Shown piece by piece: positions 1-7,671 of a DNA stretch of 64,000 nucleotides (positions within the stretch are counted from its first letter, which is position 1; each line of letters opens with the position of its first letter). The notes beneath the pieces are model-generated. The model had not been told where the DNA came from, did not search any database, and worked only from the letters and a program-made list of their open reading frames with translations. The translations under genes and the position numbers were made by a program. The stretch covers positions 186,001 through 250,000 of the forward strand of contig NZ_AUED01000002.1 of assembly GCF_000425805.1 (NCBI RefSeq), in the 5' to 3' direction. This DNA comes from Pseudomonas vranovensis DSM 16006. Its GTDB lineage: Bacteria > Pseudomonadota > Gammaproteobacteria > Pseudomonadales > Pseudomonadaceae.

Positions 1-1
1 G

Positions 2-256
2 CCGCGCGCCGCGCGCATCGGCCTGCCGGCCTACAGCAACGAAGTCATCCTGATGCTCAAGGCCAGCGCCCTGGCCAGTACCGTGACCCTGCTAGACATC
101 ATCGGCATGGCCCGGACCATCATTGCGCGCACCTACATGCCGGTAGAGATCTTCTTCGCCGCTGGTGTGATGTACCTGGTGATCTCCTTCGTGCTGGTGC
201 AAGCGTTCAAGCAATTGGAACGCTGGCTGCGCGTAGACGCCTGCCAAGGCCGTTGA
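2..256 (+). CDS. Amino-acid ABC transporter permease, HisM-like (C-terminal part)
   Basis: The last 84 codons of an inner-membrane permease for a polar amino acid ABC importer (histidine/arginine/lysine/ornithine type); the 5' part lies outside the window. The fragment holds the segment LPAYSNEVILMLK, which matches the region just after the EAA loop in HisM as I remember it, then two hydrophobic membrane segments and a short basic cytoplasmic tail ending in QLERWLRVDACQGR. It is in frame from the first complete codon of the window and ends at TGA. A strong intrinsic terminator follows 10 bases after the stop, so this is probably the last gene of its operon. The exact substrate cannot be read from this fragment. 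Confidence 0.85.
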   Translation, partial: PRAARIGLPAYSNEVILMLKASALASTVTLLDIIGMARTIIARTYMPVEIFFAAGVMYLVISFVLVQAFKQLERWLRVDACQGR

Positions 257-265
257 ACCTGTATA

Positions 266-290
266 ACGGGGCTGATCACAGCCCCGTTTT
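266..290 (+). terminator. Intrinsic terminator after the permease gene
   Basis: Perfect 8-bp stem ACGGGGCT / AGCCCCGT with a 6-base loop, followed by TTTT. It closes the amino-acid transporter operon. The next start codon is only 11 bases further on, so the methyltransferase is either expressed by read-through or from an initiation point inside this short interval. Confidence 0.85.
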
Positions 291-301
291 CGTATCAGAC
301 C

Positions 302-1522
302 ATGACCACTGCCCTCCCCCTCGCCAATGACCAACTGCCCAGCCGCTTCCAGGCACTGGACAGCTTTTTGCGCGAGCACCAGCACCTGTGGCGACCACGC
401 CCCTTCACCCAGCTGCAACTGCCCTGGGAGGCCGAGCACCCGACGCTGGCGGCCTGGCTGCGGCAGCGCTCGCTGGACGAGGCAGAAACCGCGCACAACC
501 ATCCCGAGCGACTGGACGCGCCGGCACCTTTTCCACAGCTGGCAAGCATGGCCGCCCAATTGGCCGAGGTCGGCGAGTTATCCACAATCGCCCTGCCAGC
601 GGCGAGCCATCGCTTGAACGTGGATGTGCCGGGGCGCAAATGGCAGCAGATCGAAGCCTTCGCCAGCCACCTGGGCTTTACCCAGGCGCCACGACACTGG
701 CTGGACTGGTGCTCGGGCAAAGGCCACCTGGGCCGGCGCTTGCTGCAGGCCGAGCAGCAGCAACTGACCTGCCTTGAATACGACCCGGCGCTGGTCGACG
801 CTGGCCGGCAACTGAGCCAGCACCACGGCGTGAATGCCCAGCACCTATTGCAGGACGTACTGGCCGAAGACGCCGACCAGCGCCTGGGCAGCGCCCACAC
901 CGCCGTCGCCCTGCATGCCTGTGGCGACCTGCACGTACGCCTGATGCAATTGGCCAGCCGCCAGGGCTGCCGTCAGCTGGCTATTGCGCCCTGCTGCTAC
1001 AACCGCATCCAGGCGGCGCAGTACCAGCCGCTCTCGGCCGCTGCGATCACCTCCGGCCTGCATCTGTCGATCGATGACCTGGGCCTGCCCCTGAGCGAAA
1101 CCGTCACCGCCGGCGCACGGGTACGCCGCCAGCGCGATGAGTCGATGGCCAGACGCCTGGGGTTCGATTTACTGCAGCGAGCGCTGCGAGGCATGGATGA
1201 GTACCTGCCGACACCCTCGTTGCCGGTCAGCTGGCTGCAAAAGCCCTATGCCGACTACTGCCGGGAACTGGCGGCGCTCAAAGGCCTGTCGATAGACCAC
1301 ACCCCTGACTGGGACGCACAGCAGGCTGCTGGCTGGCAGCGCTTGGCCGAGGTTCGCAACCTGGAGTTGCTGCGCAACCTGTTCCGCCGCCCGCTGGAGT
1401 TGTGGCTGGTGCTCGACCGTGCGCTGTACCTGCAGGAGCAGGGCTACCACGTACAGCTGGGAGTGTTCTGTGAGCAGCCCCTCACACCGCGCAACTTGAT
1501 GCTCCTGGCGGAACGCCAGTAA
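302..1522 (+). CDS. SAM-dependent methyltransferase, METTL25/Methyltransf_32-like
   Basis: A 406-residue probable SAM-dependent methyltransferase. The SAM-binding motif I is DWCSGKGHLG at about residues 135-144, followed by an acidic strand end (LEYDP, about 158-162). Further on, LHACGDL (204-210) and APCCYN (229-234) are the typical pair of the Methyltransf_32 family (METTL25-like), in which the substrate is generally unknown. The first 120 residues form an extra N-terminal domain I do not recognise. No Shine-Dalgarno is visible before ATG 302; the codon sits 11 bases after an intrinsic terminator. A perfect DnaA box TTATCCACA lies inside the gene at 578-586. The methylated substrate (RNA, protein or small molecule) is not known. 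Confidence 0.85.
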   Translation: MTTALPLANDQLPSRFQALDSFLREHQHLWRPRPFTQLQLPWEAEHPTLAAWLRQRSLDEAETAHNHPERLDAPAPFPQLASMAAQLAEVGELSTIALPAASHRLNVDVPGRKWQQIEAFASHLGFTQAPRHWLDWCSGKGHLGRRLLQAEQQQLTCLEYDPALVDAGRQLSQHHGVNAQHLLQDVLAEDADQRLGSAHTAVALHACGDLHVRLMQLASRQGCRQLAIAPCCYNRIQAAQYQPLSAAAITSGLHLSIDDLGLPLSETVTAGARVRRQRDESMARRLGFDLLQRALRGMDEYLPTPSLPVSWLQKPYADYCRELAALKGLSIDHTPDWDAQQAAGWQRLAEVRNLELLRNLFRRPLELWLVLDRALYLQEQGYHVQLGVFCEQPLTPRNLMLLAERQ

Positions 1523-1762
1523 CCCTGCCCCGAAGGTGCGCAGCCTGTGGATAAGTCTGTGTGCAACCTTTTGAAAAAACCCTCAAAAACCTTGGATCCA
1601 AGCGCTTTCGACCGTTGGTCGTTTTTTGCTCAGCGGCTTATCGCCAGCAAAAACAGCCATTTGCGCAAAGACCAACGGCAAGCGTTGGTCCGATGGAAGC
1701 GACACCGATATGGCACGCGGCTTGTGCATAAGCATTTTAACCAAACGCTCTAAGCAGCAAAA
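1523..1762. other. Intergenic region with DnaA-box-like sites and GTTGGTC repeats
   Basis: The 240 bases between the stops of two convergent genes hold no convincing gene. They contain TGTGGATAA at 1546-1554 (perfect DnaA box on the minus strand) and TGTGCATAA at 1723-1731 (fits TTWTNCACA), both in the same orientation. Between them are three copies of GTTGGTC: 1614-1620, inverted at 1670-1676, and 1684-1690. The first sits in the palindrome CGACC-GTT-GGTCG (1609-1621); the other two form an 8-bp hairpin (1670-1677 with 1683-1690, loop GCAAG). A short inverted repeat TTTTGA / TCAAAA lies at 1569-1588. A function in DnaA binding or titration is inference. Confidence 0.45.
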
Positions 1763-2092
1763 TCAGGCCAGTTTCAGCAAGCTCATACCGACCAGCAACA
1801 GTGCCAGGCCCAACCAGCCGCGCCCGGCCAGGCGCTGACCAAACAGCGCCCACCCCATGGCTACGGTGGCAAGGATGCCGAAGCCACCCCAAATGGCATA
1901 AGCCAGCGACAGTTCAATATCGCGAACAGCCTGGGCCAAAGCAGTAAAGGCCGCCAGCACGCACAGAATCGAGAAGATACCGTAGCCGCGCTTGCGGAAG
2001 CCGTTGGAATACTTGAGCAGCAGGTTGGCAAAAACTTCCAGCACGATCGCCAGGCCCAGCCAGGCGAAGGGAACCCAATTCATGGTCAGCAT
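1763..2092 (-). CDS. mdtI: Spermidine/multidrug SMR exporter subunit MdtI
   Basis: A 109-residue small-multidrug-resistance protein with four predicted membrane helices. It keeps the family glutamate in helix 1 ([17 protein letters not shown]) and closely follows E. coli MdtI as I remember it ([34 protein letters not shown]). MdtI and MdtJ work as a heteromer in the inner membrane that exports spermidine by proton exchange. The start at 2092 has GGAGG seven bases upstream and overlaps the mdtJ stop (ATGCTGA), so translation is coupled to mdtJ; a second ATG at 2083 is a weaker alternative. It is the last gene of the leader-mdtJ-mdtI unit. Confidence 0.92.
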   Translation of the reverse strand: MLTMNWVPFAWLGLAIVLEVFANLLLKYSNGFRKRGYGIFSILCVLAAFTALAQAVRDIELSLAYAIWGGFGILATVAMGWALFGQRLAGRGWLGLALLLVGMSLLKLA

Positions 2093-2445
2093 GGCAGGGC
2101 CTCCATCTCGCGCTTGGCAGGCGCGGCGCGGGTACCAGCCTTGATCAGCAGAATACCGGCGATCATCACACCCAGGCCGGCGGCCTTGAGCAGGCCGATG
2201 CTCTCACCGAGCCAGGTCACACTGATCAGTGTGATCAGCACGATACCGATGCCTTCCCACAGTGCGTAGGCAACGCCCACCGGCACACGTTTAACGGCCA
2301 GGGCGAGGAAGAAGTACGACAGACCGATCATGGCGTACATCAACCCATGACCCAGAATGGCAGAATGAGTGGCGGCGAATTTCATCGACGCGGTGCCGAT
2401 CACCTCAGCGATGATGGCGATAAACAAATAGATCCAGGAACGCAT
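2086..2445 (-). CDS. mdtJ: Spermidine/multidrug SMR exporter subunit MdtJ
   Basis: A 119-residue SMR protein with four helices, the conserved helix-1 glutamate ([14 protein letters not shown]) and the MdtJ signature [18 protein letters not shown], ending in a basic tail after LIKAGTRAA. It is the partner of MdtI in spermidine export. I chose ATG 2445 because GGAGG lies five bases upstream and the protein then starts at the first helix like its homologues; the reading frame is open further upstream to 2481, but that would add 12 residues with no family counterpart. The gene has an unusual leader of about 170 bases with a small upstream ORF and a sequence complementary to its ribosome binding site. 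Confidence 0.92.
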   Translation of the reverse strand: MRSWIYLFIAIIAEVIGTASMKFAATHSAILGHGLMYAMIGLSYFFLALAVKRVPVGVAYALWEGIGIVLITLISVTWLGESIGLLKAAGLGVMIAGILLIKAGTRAAPAKREMEALPC

Positions 2446-2449
2446 GATG

Positions 2450-2533
2450 CCCTCCCACGGGCGACAACACACCGCGCGCACAAACAGCGACGGCTACAGA
2501 CAAAAAAGAGAAAAAGCTGATTGTCGGGGGAGG
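2450..2533 (-). promoter_or_regulatory. mdtJ ribosome-binding-site sequestration element (anti-SD / SD pair)
   Basis: On the minus strand the mdtJ Shine-Dalgarno is GGGAGGG (2456-2450). Directly after the stop of the upstream small ORF lies CGCCTCCCCC (2535-2526), whose CCTCCC (2533-2528) is perfectly complementary to the GGGAGG of the SD. Between them is a pyrimidine-rich tract (CTTTTTCTCTTTTTT). Pairing would hide the mdtJ start. A ribosome paused at the small ORF's stop codon would cover the anti-SD and release it. The complementarity is seen; the mechanism is inferred. Confidence 0.4.
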
Positions 2534-2535
2534 CG

Positions 2536-2613
2536 CTACAGACCGCCGGTCCAGTGATTTTCACGGGTGGCCAGACGAGGGATGAGGAGCAGAAACGCTT
2601 TAGTGTTCAACAT
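2536..2613 (-). CDS. Candidate leader peptide upstream of mdtJI (25 aa)
   Basis: A 25-codon ORF on the same strand as mdtJI, ATG at 2613 and TAG at 2538-2536, about 90 bases upstream of the mdtJ start. The peptide begins MLNTKAFLLLIP and ends RENHWTGGL. There is no Shine-Dalgarno, but the predicted promoter places the transcript 5' end only about 4 bases before this ATG, so initiation could be almost leaderless. From memory, E. coli mdtJI also has an upstream ORF (mdtU) whose translation controls the response to spermidine; I cannot confirm sequence similarity. An ORF this short can occur by chance, but its position, promoter distance and the anti-SD just after its stop argue for a regulatory peptide. 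Confidence 0.45.
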   Translation of the reverse strand: MLNTKAFLLLIPRLATRENHWTGGL

Positions 2614-2623
2614 AATGCACAAC

Positions 2624-2652
2624 AAATTAGCTCAAGACATTGCTGAAGTCAA
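2624..2652 (-). promoter_or_regulatory. Sigma-70 promoter of the mdtJI leader
   Basis: Minus strand TTGACT (2652-2647), 17-base spacer, TAATTT (2629-2624). The expected start site is near 2617, about 4 bases before the ATG of the leader peptide ORF. It is the best sigma-70-like match seen upstream of mdtJ. Confidence 0.55.
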
Positions 2653-2840
2653 ATCGATAGAGAAACACTAATTAAAAATCGCGTGGTTTATGACCTATTC
2701 AGGGAAAAGCCCTTAAAGCCTGCTGAAAGTTTCGTAAATTATATTCCCCACCCAAGACCACAACCGTCACGTAGCGGCTGCCGCCAGGCTGCGATTCTGC
2801 GTGGCAGCCCCGAAACAGCCCATCAGCAAACGGAATTCAA

Positions 2841-3065
2841 GTGAAAGCCCTCTACCCCTTCACCCTGCTCGCCGCCCTGACCACCCTCCCCGGCTGCAGC
2901 ACTCCAAGCGCCCCCACTGCCTCTGCCTGGGACACGCCACTACCCCCCCTGTCCGCCCAGCCCACCACCCACTGCAACAAGCGCGGCTGCCACGAACACA
3001 AACCGATGATTTTCGACCCGACCCAAAACGAACCCGACGCCACGACATTGCACCGCGGCTGGTAA
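2841..3065 (+). CDS. Small predicted lipoprotein
   Basis: A 74-residue protein starting at GTG 2841. It has a short basic-hydrophobic signal sequence and a plausible lipobox TLPGC at about residues 15-19, so the mature part would be anchored by a lipidated cysteine. The rest is rich in proline, threonine and serine with a CNKRGCHEHKP segment (two cysteines and two histidines close together). No family is recognised. A 7-bp inverted repeat GGCTGCC / GGCAGCC lies upstream (2776-2782 and 2803-2809) and could form a hairpin in the leader. The ribosome binding site is weak (GGAA), so the gene call is moderately supported. Confidence 0.55.
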   Translation: MKALYPFTLLAALTTLPGCSTPSAPTASAWDTPLPPLSAQPTTHCNKRGCHEHKPMIFDPTQNEPDATTLHRGW

Positions 3066-3123
3066 GAAAATCCCCCGCGACACACCCAGAAACCGGGCAT
3101 CGCAACGAATCTTGCAGAAGTAG

Positions 3124-3151
3124 TTTACAGACGCAAACTGATCGCTATAAT
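3124..3151 (+). promoter_or_regulatory. Promoter of tRNA-Thr
   Basis: TTTACA (3124-3129), 16-base spacer, perfect TATAAT (3146-3151), with transcription expected to begin a few bases before the tRNA at 3163. Confidence 0.7.
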
Positions 3152-3162
3152 GGCGACCCTGT

Positions 3163-3238
<76 letters not shown>

Positions 3239-3253
3239 TACGCAGTAAAAAAG

Positions 3254-3282
3254 AGGCTCACCGAAAGGTGGGCCTTTTTTGT
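3254..3282 (+). terminator. Intrinsic terminator of tRNA-Thr
   Basis: Stem AGGCTCACC / GGTGGGCCT (9 bp with one wobble), GAAA tetraloop, then TTTTTT. Confidence 0.85.
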
Positions 3283-3775
3283 TTCCGTCTAGAAAACCGC
3301 GCTTCTCCGTAGCATTCGACATTACTGGCGGTGGGCTGACCGCAACCTTCGGCCGAAAAGGTGTAACCGCTCGGTCGCCTTACGATGCAGCACCAACGCC
3401 ATCCAACCTTGTAATCCAAATCCCCATCCGTTATAGCTAAAAAGGCATCCATAACCAAAAGAGGCAGAATCAGCCCGCCATGAACGAGACCACACGTATC
3501 TTTCGCCCCCAAGGCCCGTTTGCCGCGCTGTTCGGCAATACCTACGGGCCTACCGCGGTCGCCACGCTTTCGCTGACCAGCTCTCCCCTCTCGACACTGT
3601 TCCATGCGCTGTCGATTCCACCCCGCGACGTCTTGCTCGCGCACAAACGCAAACGCCCTGTTCCTCCGCCTGCCAGCTGACGCCTGAATTTTCGCTTTCC
3701 ATTGCCCTCGGCTTTTTGCCGCTCAGGGCTGGAGACGCTTTGCATTTTTTTCAGTGTTTTCTGTCAGGAAGTCTT
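3283..3775. other. Gap between tRNA-Thr and the FMO gene
   Basis: About 490 bases without a well-supported gene. A 66-codon ORF on the plus strand (3480-3680, beginning [17 protein letters not shown] and ending KRPVPPPAS) has G/C-rich third positions over its first half and an AGAGG 13 bases upstream, so it could be a small gene or a decayed one, but I do not recognise it. No integrase, attachment-site repeat of the tRNA 3' end or clear promoter was seen. The last 60 bases contain T-rich runs and the ribosome binding site of the FMO gene. Confidence 0.3.
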
Positions 3776-5155
3776 ATGAGTATTCGTGTTGCCATTATCG
3801 GCGCGGGCCCGTCTGGCCTGGCGCAACTGCGTGCCTTTCAATCCGCTCATGCCAAGGGGGCGGCCATGCCGGAGGTGGTCTGTTTCGAGAAGCAGACCGA
3901 CTGGGGCGGGATGTGGAACTACACCTGGCGCACCGGGCTGGATGAGCATGGCGAGCCGGTACACGGAAGTATGTACCGCTACTTGTGGTCGAACGGGCCG
4001 AAGGAGTGCCTGGAGTTCGCCGACTACAGCTTTGACGAGCACTTCGGGCGGCCGATTTCGTCCTACCCCCCGCGTGAGGTGTTGTGGGACTACATTCAGG
4101 GCCGGGTGAAGAAGGCCGGTGTGCGCGATTACATTCGCTTCAATACGGCGGTCAAGGCGGTGCGTTTCGATGAGGCCAGCCGCACCTTTACGGTCACCGC
4201 CTACGACTATGCACAAGGCCAGGGCATCGAGCAGGTGTTCGATTACGTGGTGGTGGCCAGCGGGCATTTTTCCACCCCGCATGTGCCGGACTTCGCCGGC
4301 TTCGAGCGCTTCTCCGGGCGCATTCTGCATGCCCACGATTTTCGCGATGCGCTGGAGTTCAAGGGCAAGGACGTGCTGATTGTCGGCAGCAGTTACTCAG
4401 CCGAAGACATCGGCTCACAGTGTTTCAAGTACGGCGCGCGCTCCATCACCACGGCCTATCGCACCCAGCCCATGGGCTACAAGTGGCCCAAGGGTTGGGA
4501 AGAGCGCCCGCAGTTGCAGCGGGTGGAAGGTGAGCTGGCGTTCTTTGCCGACGGGTCGAGCAAGCGGGTGGAGGCGATCATTCTGTGCACCGGCTATCAG
4601 CACCACTTCCCGTTCCTGCCCGATGAGCTGACGCTCAATACCGGCAACCGCCTGTGGCCGCTGGGGTTGTACCAGGGCGTGGTGTGGGAGCAGAACCCAC
4701 AGTTGATCTACCTCGGCATGCAAGACCTCTGGTACAGCTTCAACATGTTCGACGCCCAGGCATGGTTCGCCCGGGACTACATGCTGGGCCTCAAGAAGCT
4801 GCCATCGATGGCCGAGATGCAGGCCGACAGCGCCCGTTGGCGCGCCGAAGAAGAGGCGCTGCAAACCACCGCGCAGATGTACGAGTTCCAGGGCCGCTAC
4901 ATCAAGCACCTGATCGAGCAAACCGACTACCCGAGCTTCGATATCGACGCGGTGAACCGGATCTTCCTCAAATGGAAGTCGGACAAGAAGCAGGACATCA
5001 TGGGCTATCGCGACAAGTCCTACCGTTCAGTGATCACCGGCACCGCTGCCGTGCCGCACCACACCCGCTGGATGCAGGCAGTGGATGATTCGCTGGTCGA
5101 GTACCTGCGCGAAACCTCAGCCAAGGGCGATGTAAAAACCCTGCGCCAGCACTAG
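3776..5155 (+). CDS. tmm: Flavin-containing monooxygenase, trimethylamine monooxygenase-like
   Basis: A 459-residue class B flavin monooxygenase. It has the FAD motif GAGPSG (residues 9-14), the FMO motif [11 protein letters not shown] (179-189), the NADPH motif GSSYSAED (204-211) and [12 protein letters not shown] (271-282). The stretch from [15 protein letters not shown] to [10 protein letters not shown] and the later [13 protein letters not shown] strongly resemble bacterial trimethylamine monooxygenase (Tmm), which oxidises trimethylamine to its N-oxide and also acts on other soft N or S nucleophiles. Start ATG 3776 is preceded by CAGGAAG; an upstream in-frame start would add 20 unsupported residues. 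No TMAO demethylase gene (tdm) is nearby, so the physiological substrate is open. The end overlaps hldD by 4 bases, tail to tail. Confidence 0.85.
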   Translation: MSIRVAIIGAGPSGLAQLRAFQSAHAKGAAMPEVVCFEKQTDWGGMWNYTWRTGLDEHGEPVHGSMYRYLWSNGPKECLEFADYSFDEHFGRPISSYPPREVLWDYIQGRVKKAGVRDYIRFNTAVKAVRFDEASRTFTVTAYDYAQGQGIEQVFDYVVVASGHFSTPHVPDFAGFERFSGRILHAHDFRDALEFKGKDVLIVGSSYSAEDIGSQCFKYGARSITTAYRTQPMGYKWPKGWEERPQLQRVEGELAFFADGSSKRVEAIILCTGYQHHFPFLPDELTLNTGNRLWPLGLYQGVVWEQNPQLIYLGMQDLWYSFNMFDAQAWFARDYMLGLKKLPSMAEMQADSARWRAEEEALQTTAQMYEFQGRYIKHLIEQTDYPSFDIDAVNRIFLKWKSDKKQDIMGYRDKSYRSVITGTAAVPHHTRWMQAVDDSLVEYLRETSAKGDVKTLRQH

Positions 5156-6183
5156 GCCACAGCCGCGTGCCTATGCTGGGCAGGCGGCGCTACCTCGATG
5201 CCTTGCAGCCAGTCGCAATAGCGGGCCACACCCTGCTCGACCGTGAGCAGCGGCTGCGTGAAGCCTGCCTCGCGCAAGCGGCTCAGGTCGGCGCAGGTGT
5301 AGCACTGGTACTTGCCGCGCAGGTGGTCGGGAAAGTCGCTGTATTCAAGGATGCCCTCGAGCAAGGCCATCTCCCGTGACAACGGGGGCTGGTCTTGCTG
5401 CTCGCGCAGGCGGTTGATCACAGCCATGGCTACATCGTTGAACGGCTGGGCGCGGCCACTGCCGACGTTGAACAGGCCGCTGAGCCGAGAGTGGTCGAGA
5501 AAGTGCAGGTTGACCTTGACCACATCCTCTACCGACACGAAATCGCGCAGGTGGCCGCCGCTGGGGTAGTCGCCATAGCTACCGAACAGGCTGACCTTGC
5601 CGTGGGCCTGGTACTGGTTGAAGCAGTGCAGGGCCACCGAGGCCATGGTGCCCTTGTGCTGTTCGTGGGGGCCGTAGACGTTGAAGTAGCGCAGGCCGAC
5701 GATCTGGCTGCGCGCTGCAGGCAACAGCCTGCGCACGTGTTGATCGAAGAGGAATTTGGAGTAGCCATAGACGTTCAACGGCCGCTCGCACTCGCGCTGT
5801 TCGCGAAAGTCGCGCCCGGCGCCATACACCGCTGCCGACGAGGCATACAGCATGGGCACTTGCAGGGCCTGGGCAGCATCGAGCAGGTTGCGACTGAAAC
5901 GGTAGTTGTTGTCCATCATGAAGCGCCCGTCGCCTTCGACGGTACTGGAGCAGGCGCCCTGGTGCAGCACCGCGCGGACCTTGCCGAACTGGCCGCGGGC
6001 AAAGCGCTCGAGAAAGTCGTCCTTGTCGAGGTAGTCGGCAATCTCGCAGTCGGCGAGGTTGCGGAATTTGTCGCCATCGGTCAGGTCGTCGACGGCAATG
6101 ATCTCGGTTACATTGCGTCGGTTGAGGGCCTGGACGAGGTTGCTACCGATGAAACCGGCGGCGCCGGTCACGATGATGGTCAT
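5152..6183 (-). CDS. hldD: ADP-L-glycero-D-manno-heptose 6-epimerase
   Basis: A 343-residue extended short-chain dehydrogenase that converts ADP-D-glycero- to ADP-L-glycero-D-manno-heptose, the precursor of the LPS inner core. The NAD(P) motif is GAAGFIG (7-13), the catalytic serine region is [10 protein letters not shown] (112-121) and the Tyr/Lys pair is Y139 and K143. The HldD-typical stretch [20 protein letters not shown] is present. ATG 6183 has AAGGGGG about 10 bases upstream; longer starts lack support. It stands apart from other LPS genes. The gene ends in a 4-base convergent overlap with the FMO. Confidence 0.93.
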   Translation of the reverse strand: MTIIVTGAAGFIGSNLVQALNRRNVTEIIAVDDLTDGDKFRNLADCEIADYLDKDDFLERFARGQFGKVRAVLHQGACSSTVEGDGRFMMDNNYRFSRNLLDAAQALQVPMLYASSAAVYGAGRDFREQRECERPLNVYGYSKFLFDQHVRRLLPAARSQIVGLRYFNVYGPHEQHKGTMASVALHCFNQYQAHGKVSLFGSYGDYPSGGHLRDFVSVEDVVKVNLHFLDHSRLSGLFNVGSGRAQPFNDVAMAVINRLREQQDQPPLSREMALLEGILEYSDFPDHLRGKYQCYTCADLSRLREAGFTQPLLTVEQGVARYCDWLQGIEVAPPAQHRHAAVA

Positions 6184-6253
6184 GCCTTGTCCCCCTTTGA
6201 GGGTGCAGAGCATTCAGTGTAAAGCTGACCATTTGAACAAAAATTAACCAGGA

Positions 6254-7453
6254 TCAATAAAACGGCGATACCTCGCGGGTGCGTGCGCGCCAGCGGCCGA
6301 CCAGGCGACCGGCGCTCACCAGCCAGTTGAGCAAGGCGATGCCCAGCAGGCACAGCATCATGGCCTCGGTACCACCGCTGACGATCAAGTTGCCCGCCAG
6401 CCACGGGAAGCCGAACACGCCGAGAAAATAGGCCAGGCTGAACAGCAGCAAGGCTTGCGGGGTGTGCCCGGCCGGCGCCTGGTTGGCCGCCAGGCCGTTG
6501 ATCACCGAGTAGTTCAGGCCATAGCCGACACCCAGCAAGGCAGCGGCCAACAGGTAACCAAGATTGTTCTGCACCCACCAGCCCAATGCCAGCACGGCCA
6601 GCACGGTGAAGGCCGAGAGTAGGCAGGAGGCGCGGTAGGCGTCACGCTTGACCACCCACCCGGCCACCAGCAACCGGCAACCAATGGCCGCACTCATGAA
6701 ACCGACGAAGAACAGCGAATAGTCCAGGCCACGGGCTGCAGCGTAAGAGGTTTGAAAACTACCCAGGCCGCCGAAGATCGCACCACCCAGGCCGACCATC
6801 AGAATCGGCCAGCGCGCCGCCGAGCCCAGCACCTGGGCACTGGCCCGGCGGCTGATGCCGACGGGGCTGGCAGCTTGCCGGGGCTGTCGGGCCAGGTGGT
6901 TGAAGATCATCAGGCCAAGCACTGCCGCCGTCGCCGCGGTGAAGAACGCCGTTTGCACTGGCAGGTGAAAGAAGCTTGCGAGCTTGCCCGCAAGAGGTCC
7001 GGAGCCAATGCCGCTCATCATGCTGCCCGAGAGCAAGGCAAAGCAGTGTGTGCGGCGCTCAGGCTCGACCCGTTCGGCGACCAGGATCGGCCCAAGGGTG
7101 TAGAACGCACCCCAGCCCAGGCCCAGGGCAAGGCCGCAGAACATCAGGCCGATGCCGATGCCAGGCATCAGGGCAAAACCCAGGCAGGCGGCCACCAGGC
7201 ACAGCGCCGACAGTGCAATGGCCCGCGCCGAGCCCAGGCGATCAGCCAGGTGTCCGCTGCCGAGTACCGCCACCACCGTACTGAGCATCGCCAGGGAAAT
7301 TATCCGCCCCGCGTCCTGCTCGTTGCCGCCGCGGGTGCTGACCAGCAACGACAACAAAAAGGTCGAGCCGTACGACAGCGACAGCAAGTAGCTGGCCAGG
7401 CAAAGCAGGCCAAAGCCCTTGTTGGCAGGTGCGGTACGGGAAGCGGCGGTCAC
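6254..7453 (-). CDS. Major facilitator superfamily transporter
   Basis: A 399-residue inner-membrane protein with about 12 hydrophobic segments and the MFS signature between helices 2 and 3 (GSGHLADRLGSAR). It starts at GTG 7453; the ribosome binding site is weak (GAG) but no ATG is available nearby. The substrate is unknown. It lies 70 bases upstream of hldD on the same strand, so the two could share a transcript, although no functional link is evident. A drug or metabolite efflux role is the usual default for this kind of MFS protein, but nothing in the sequence fixes it. Confidence 0.85.
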   Translation of the reverse strand: MTAASRTAPANKGFGLLCLASYLLSLSYGSTFLLSLLVSTRGGNEQDAGRIISLAMLSTVVAVLGSGHLADRLGSARAIALSALCLVAACLGFALMPGIGIGLMFCGLALGLGWGAFYTLGPILVAERVEPERRTHCFALLSGSMMSGIGSGPLAGKLASFFHLPVQTAFFTAATAAVLGLMIFNHLARQPRQAASPVGISRRASAQVLGSAARWPILMVGLGGAIFGGLGSFQTSYAAARGLDYSLFFVGFMSAAIGCRLLVAGWVVKRDAYRASCLLSAFTVLAVLALGWWVQNNLGYLLAAALLGVGYGLNYSVINGLAANQAPAGHTPQALLLFSLAYFLGVFGFPWLAGNLIVSGGTEAMMLCLLGIALLNWLVSAGRLVGRWRARTREVSPFY

Positions 7454-7671
7454 AGGTTCTCACTCGCAAAAAAACGGTACGAGCCTTGTAGCACGGCGGC
7501 TGCGAGCGGCAGTTATGCAAGTGCCGGAGTTGGGTTCAGTCATTGGCAAACTATCGCGCCAACGGCGGGGTCAAGCACACCGGGAATAAAAGTCTTTTAC
7601 CGAAACCACGGGTTTTCTGCGCAGGGGCTTGCCCTATCCTAGGAAGGATCTCTCACATCAGCGGAAGATCC

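Noticed and set aside
1711..1727. Sigma-54-like promoter TGGCACG-N4-TTGT
   Set aside because: The invariant C of the -12 element is T, and it points at the 3' end of mdtI on the opposite strand.
1547..1753. 68-codon plus-strand ORF in the DnaA-box region
   Set aside because: It starts with GTG inside the DnaA box, has no Shine-Dalgarno, a poor third-position bias and no recognisable protein; the repeats explain the region better.
2446..2620. Guanidine riboswitch upstream of an SMR exporter
   Set aside because: I looked for the paired ACGR hairpin loops of mini-ykkC (guanidine-II) and the features of guanidine-I and -III and did not find them; the exporter is the MdtJI type rather than the guanidinium type.
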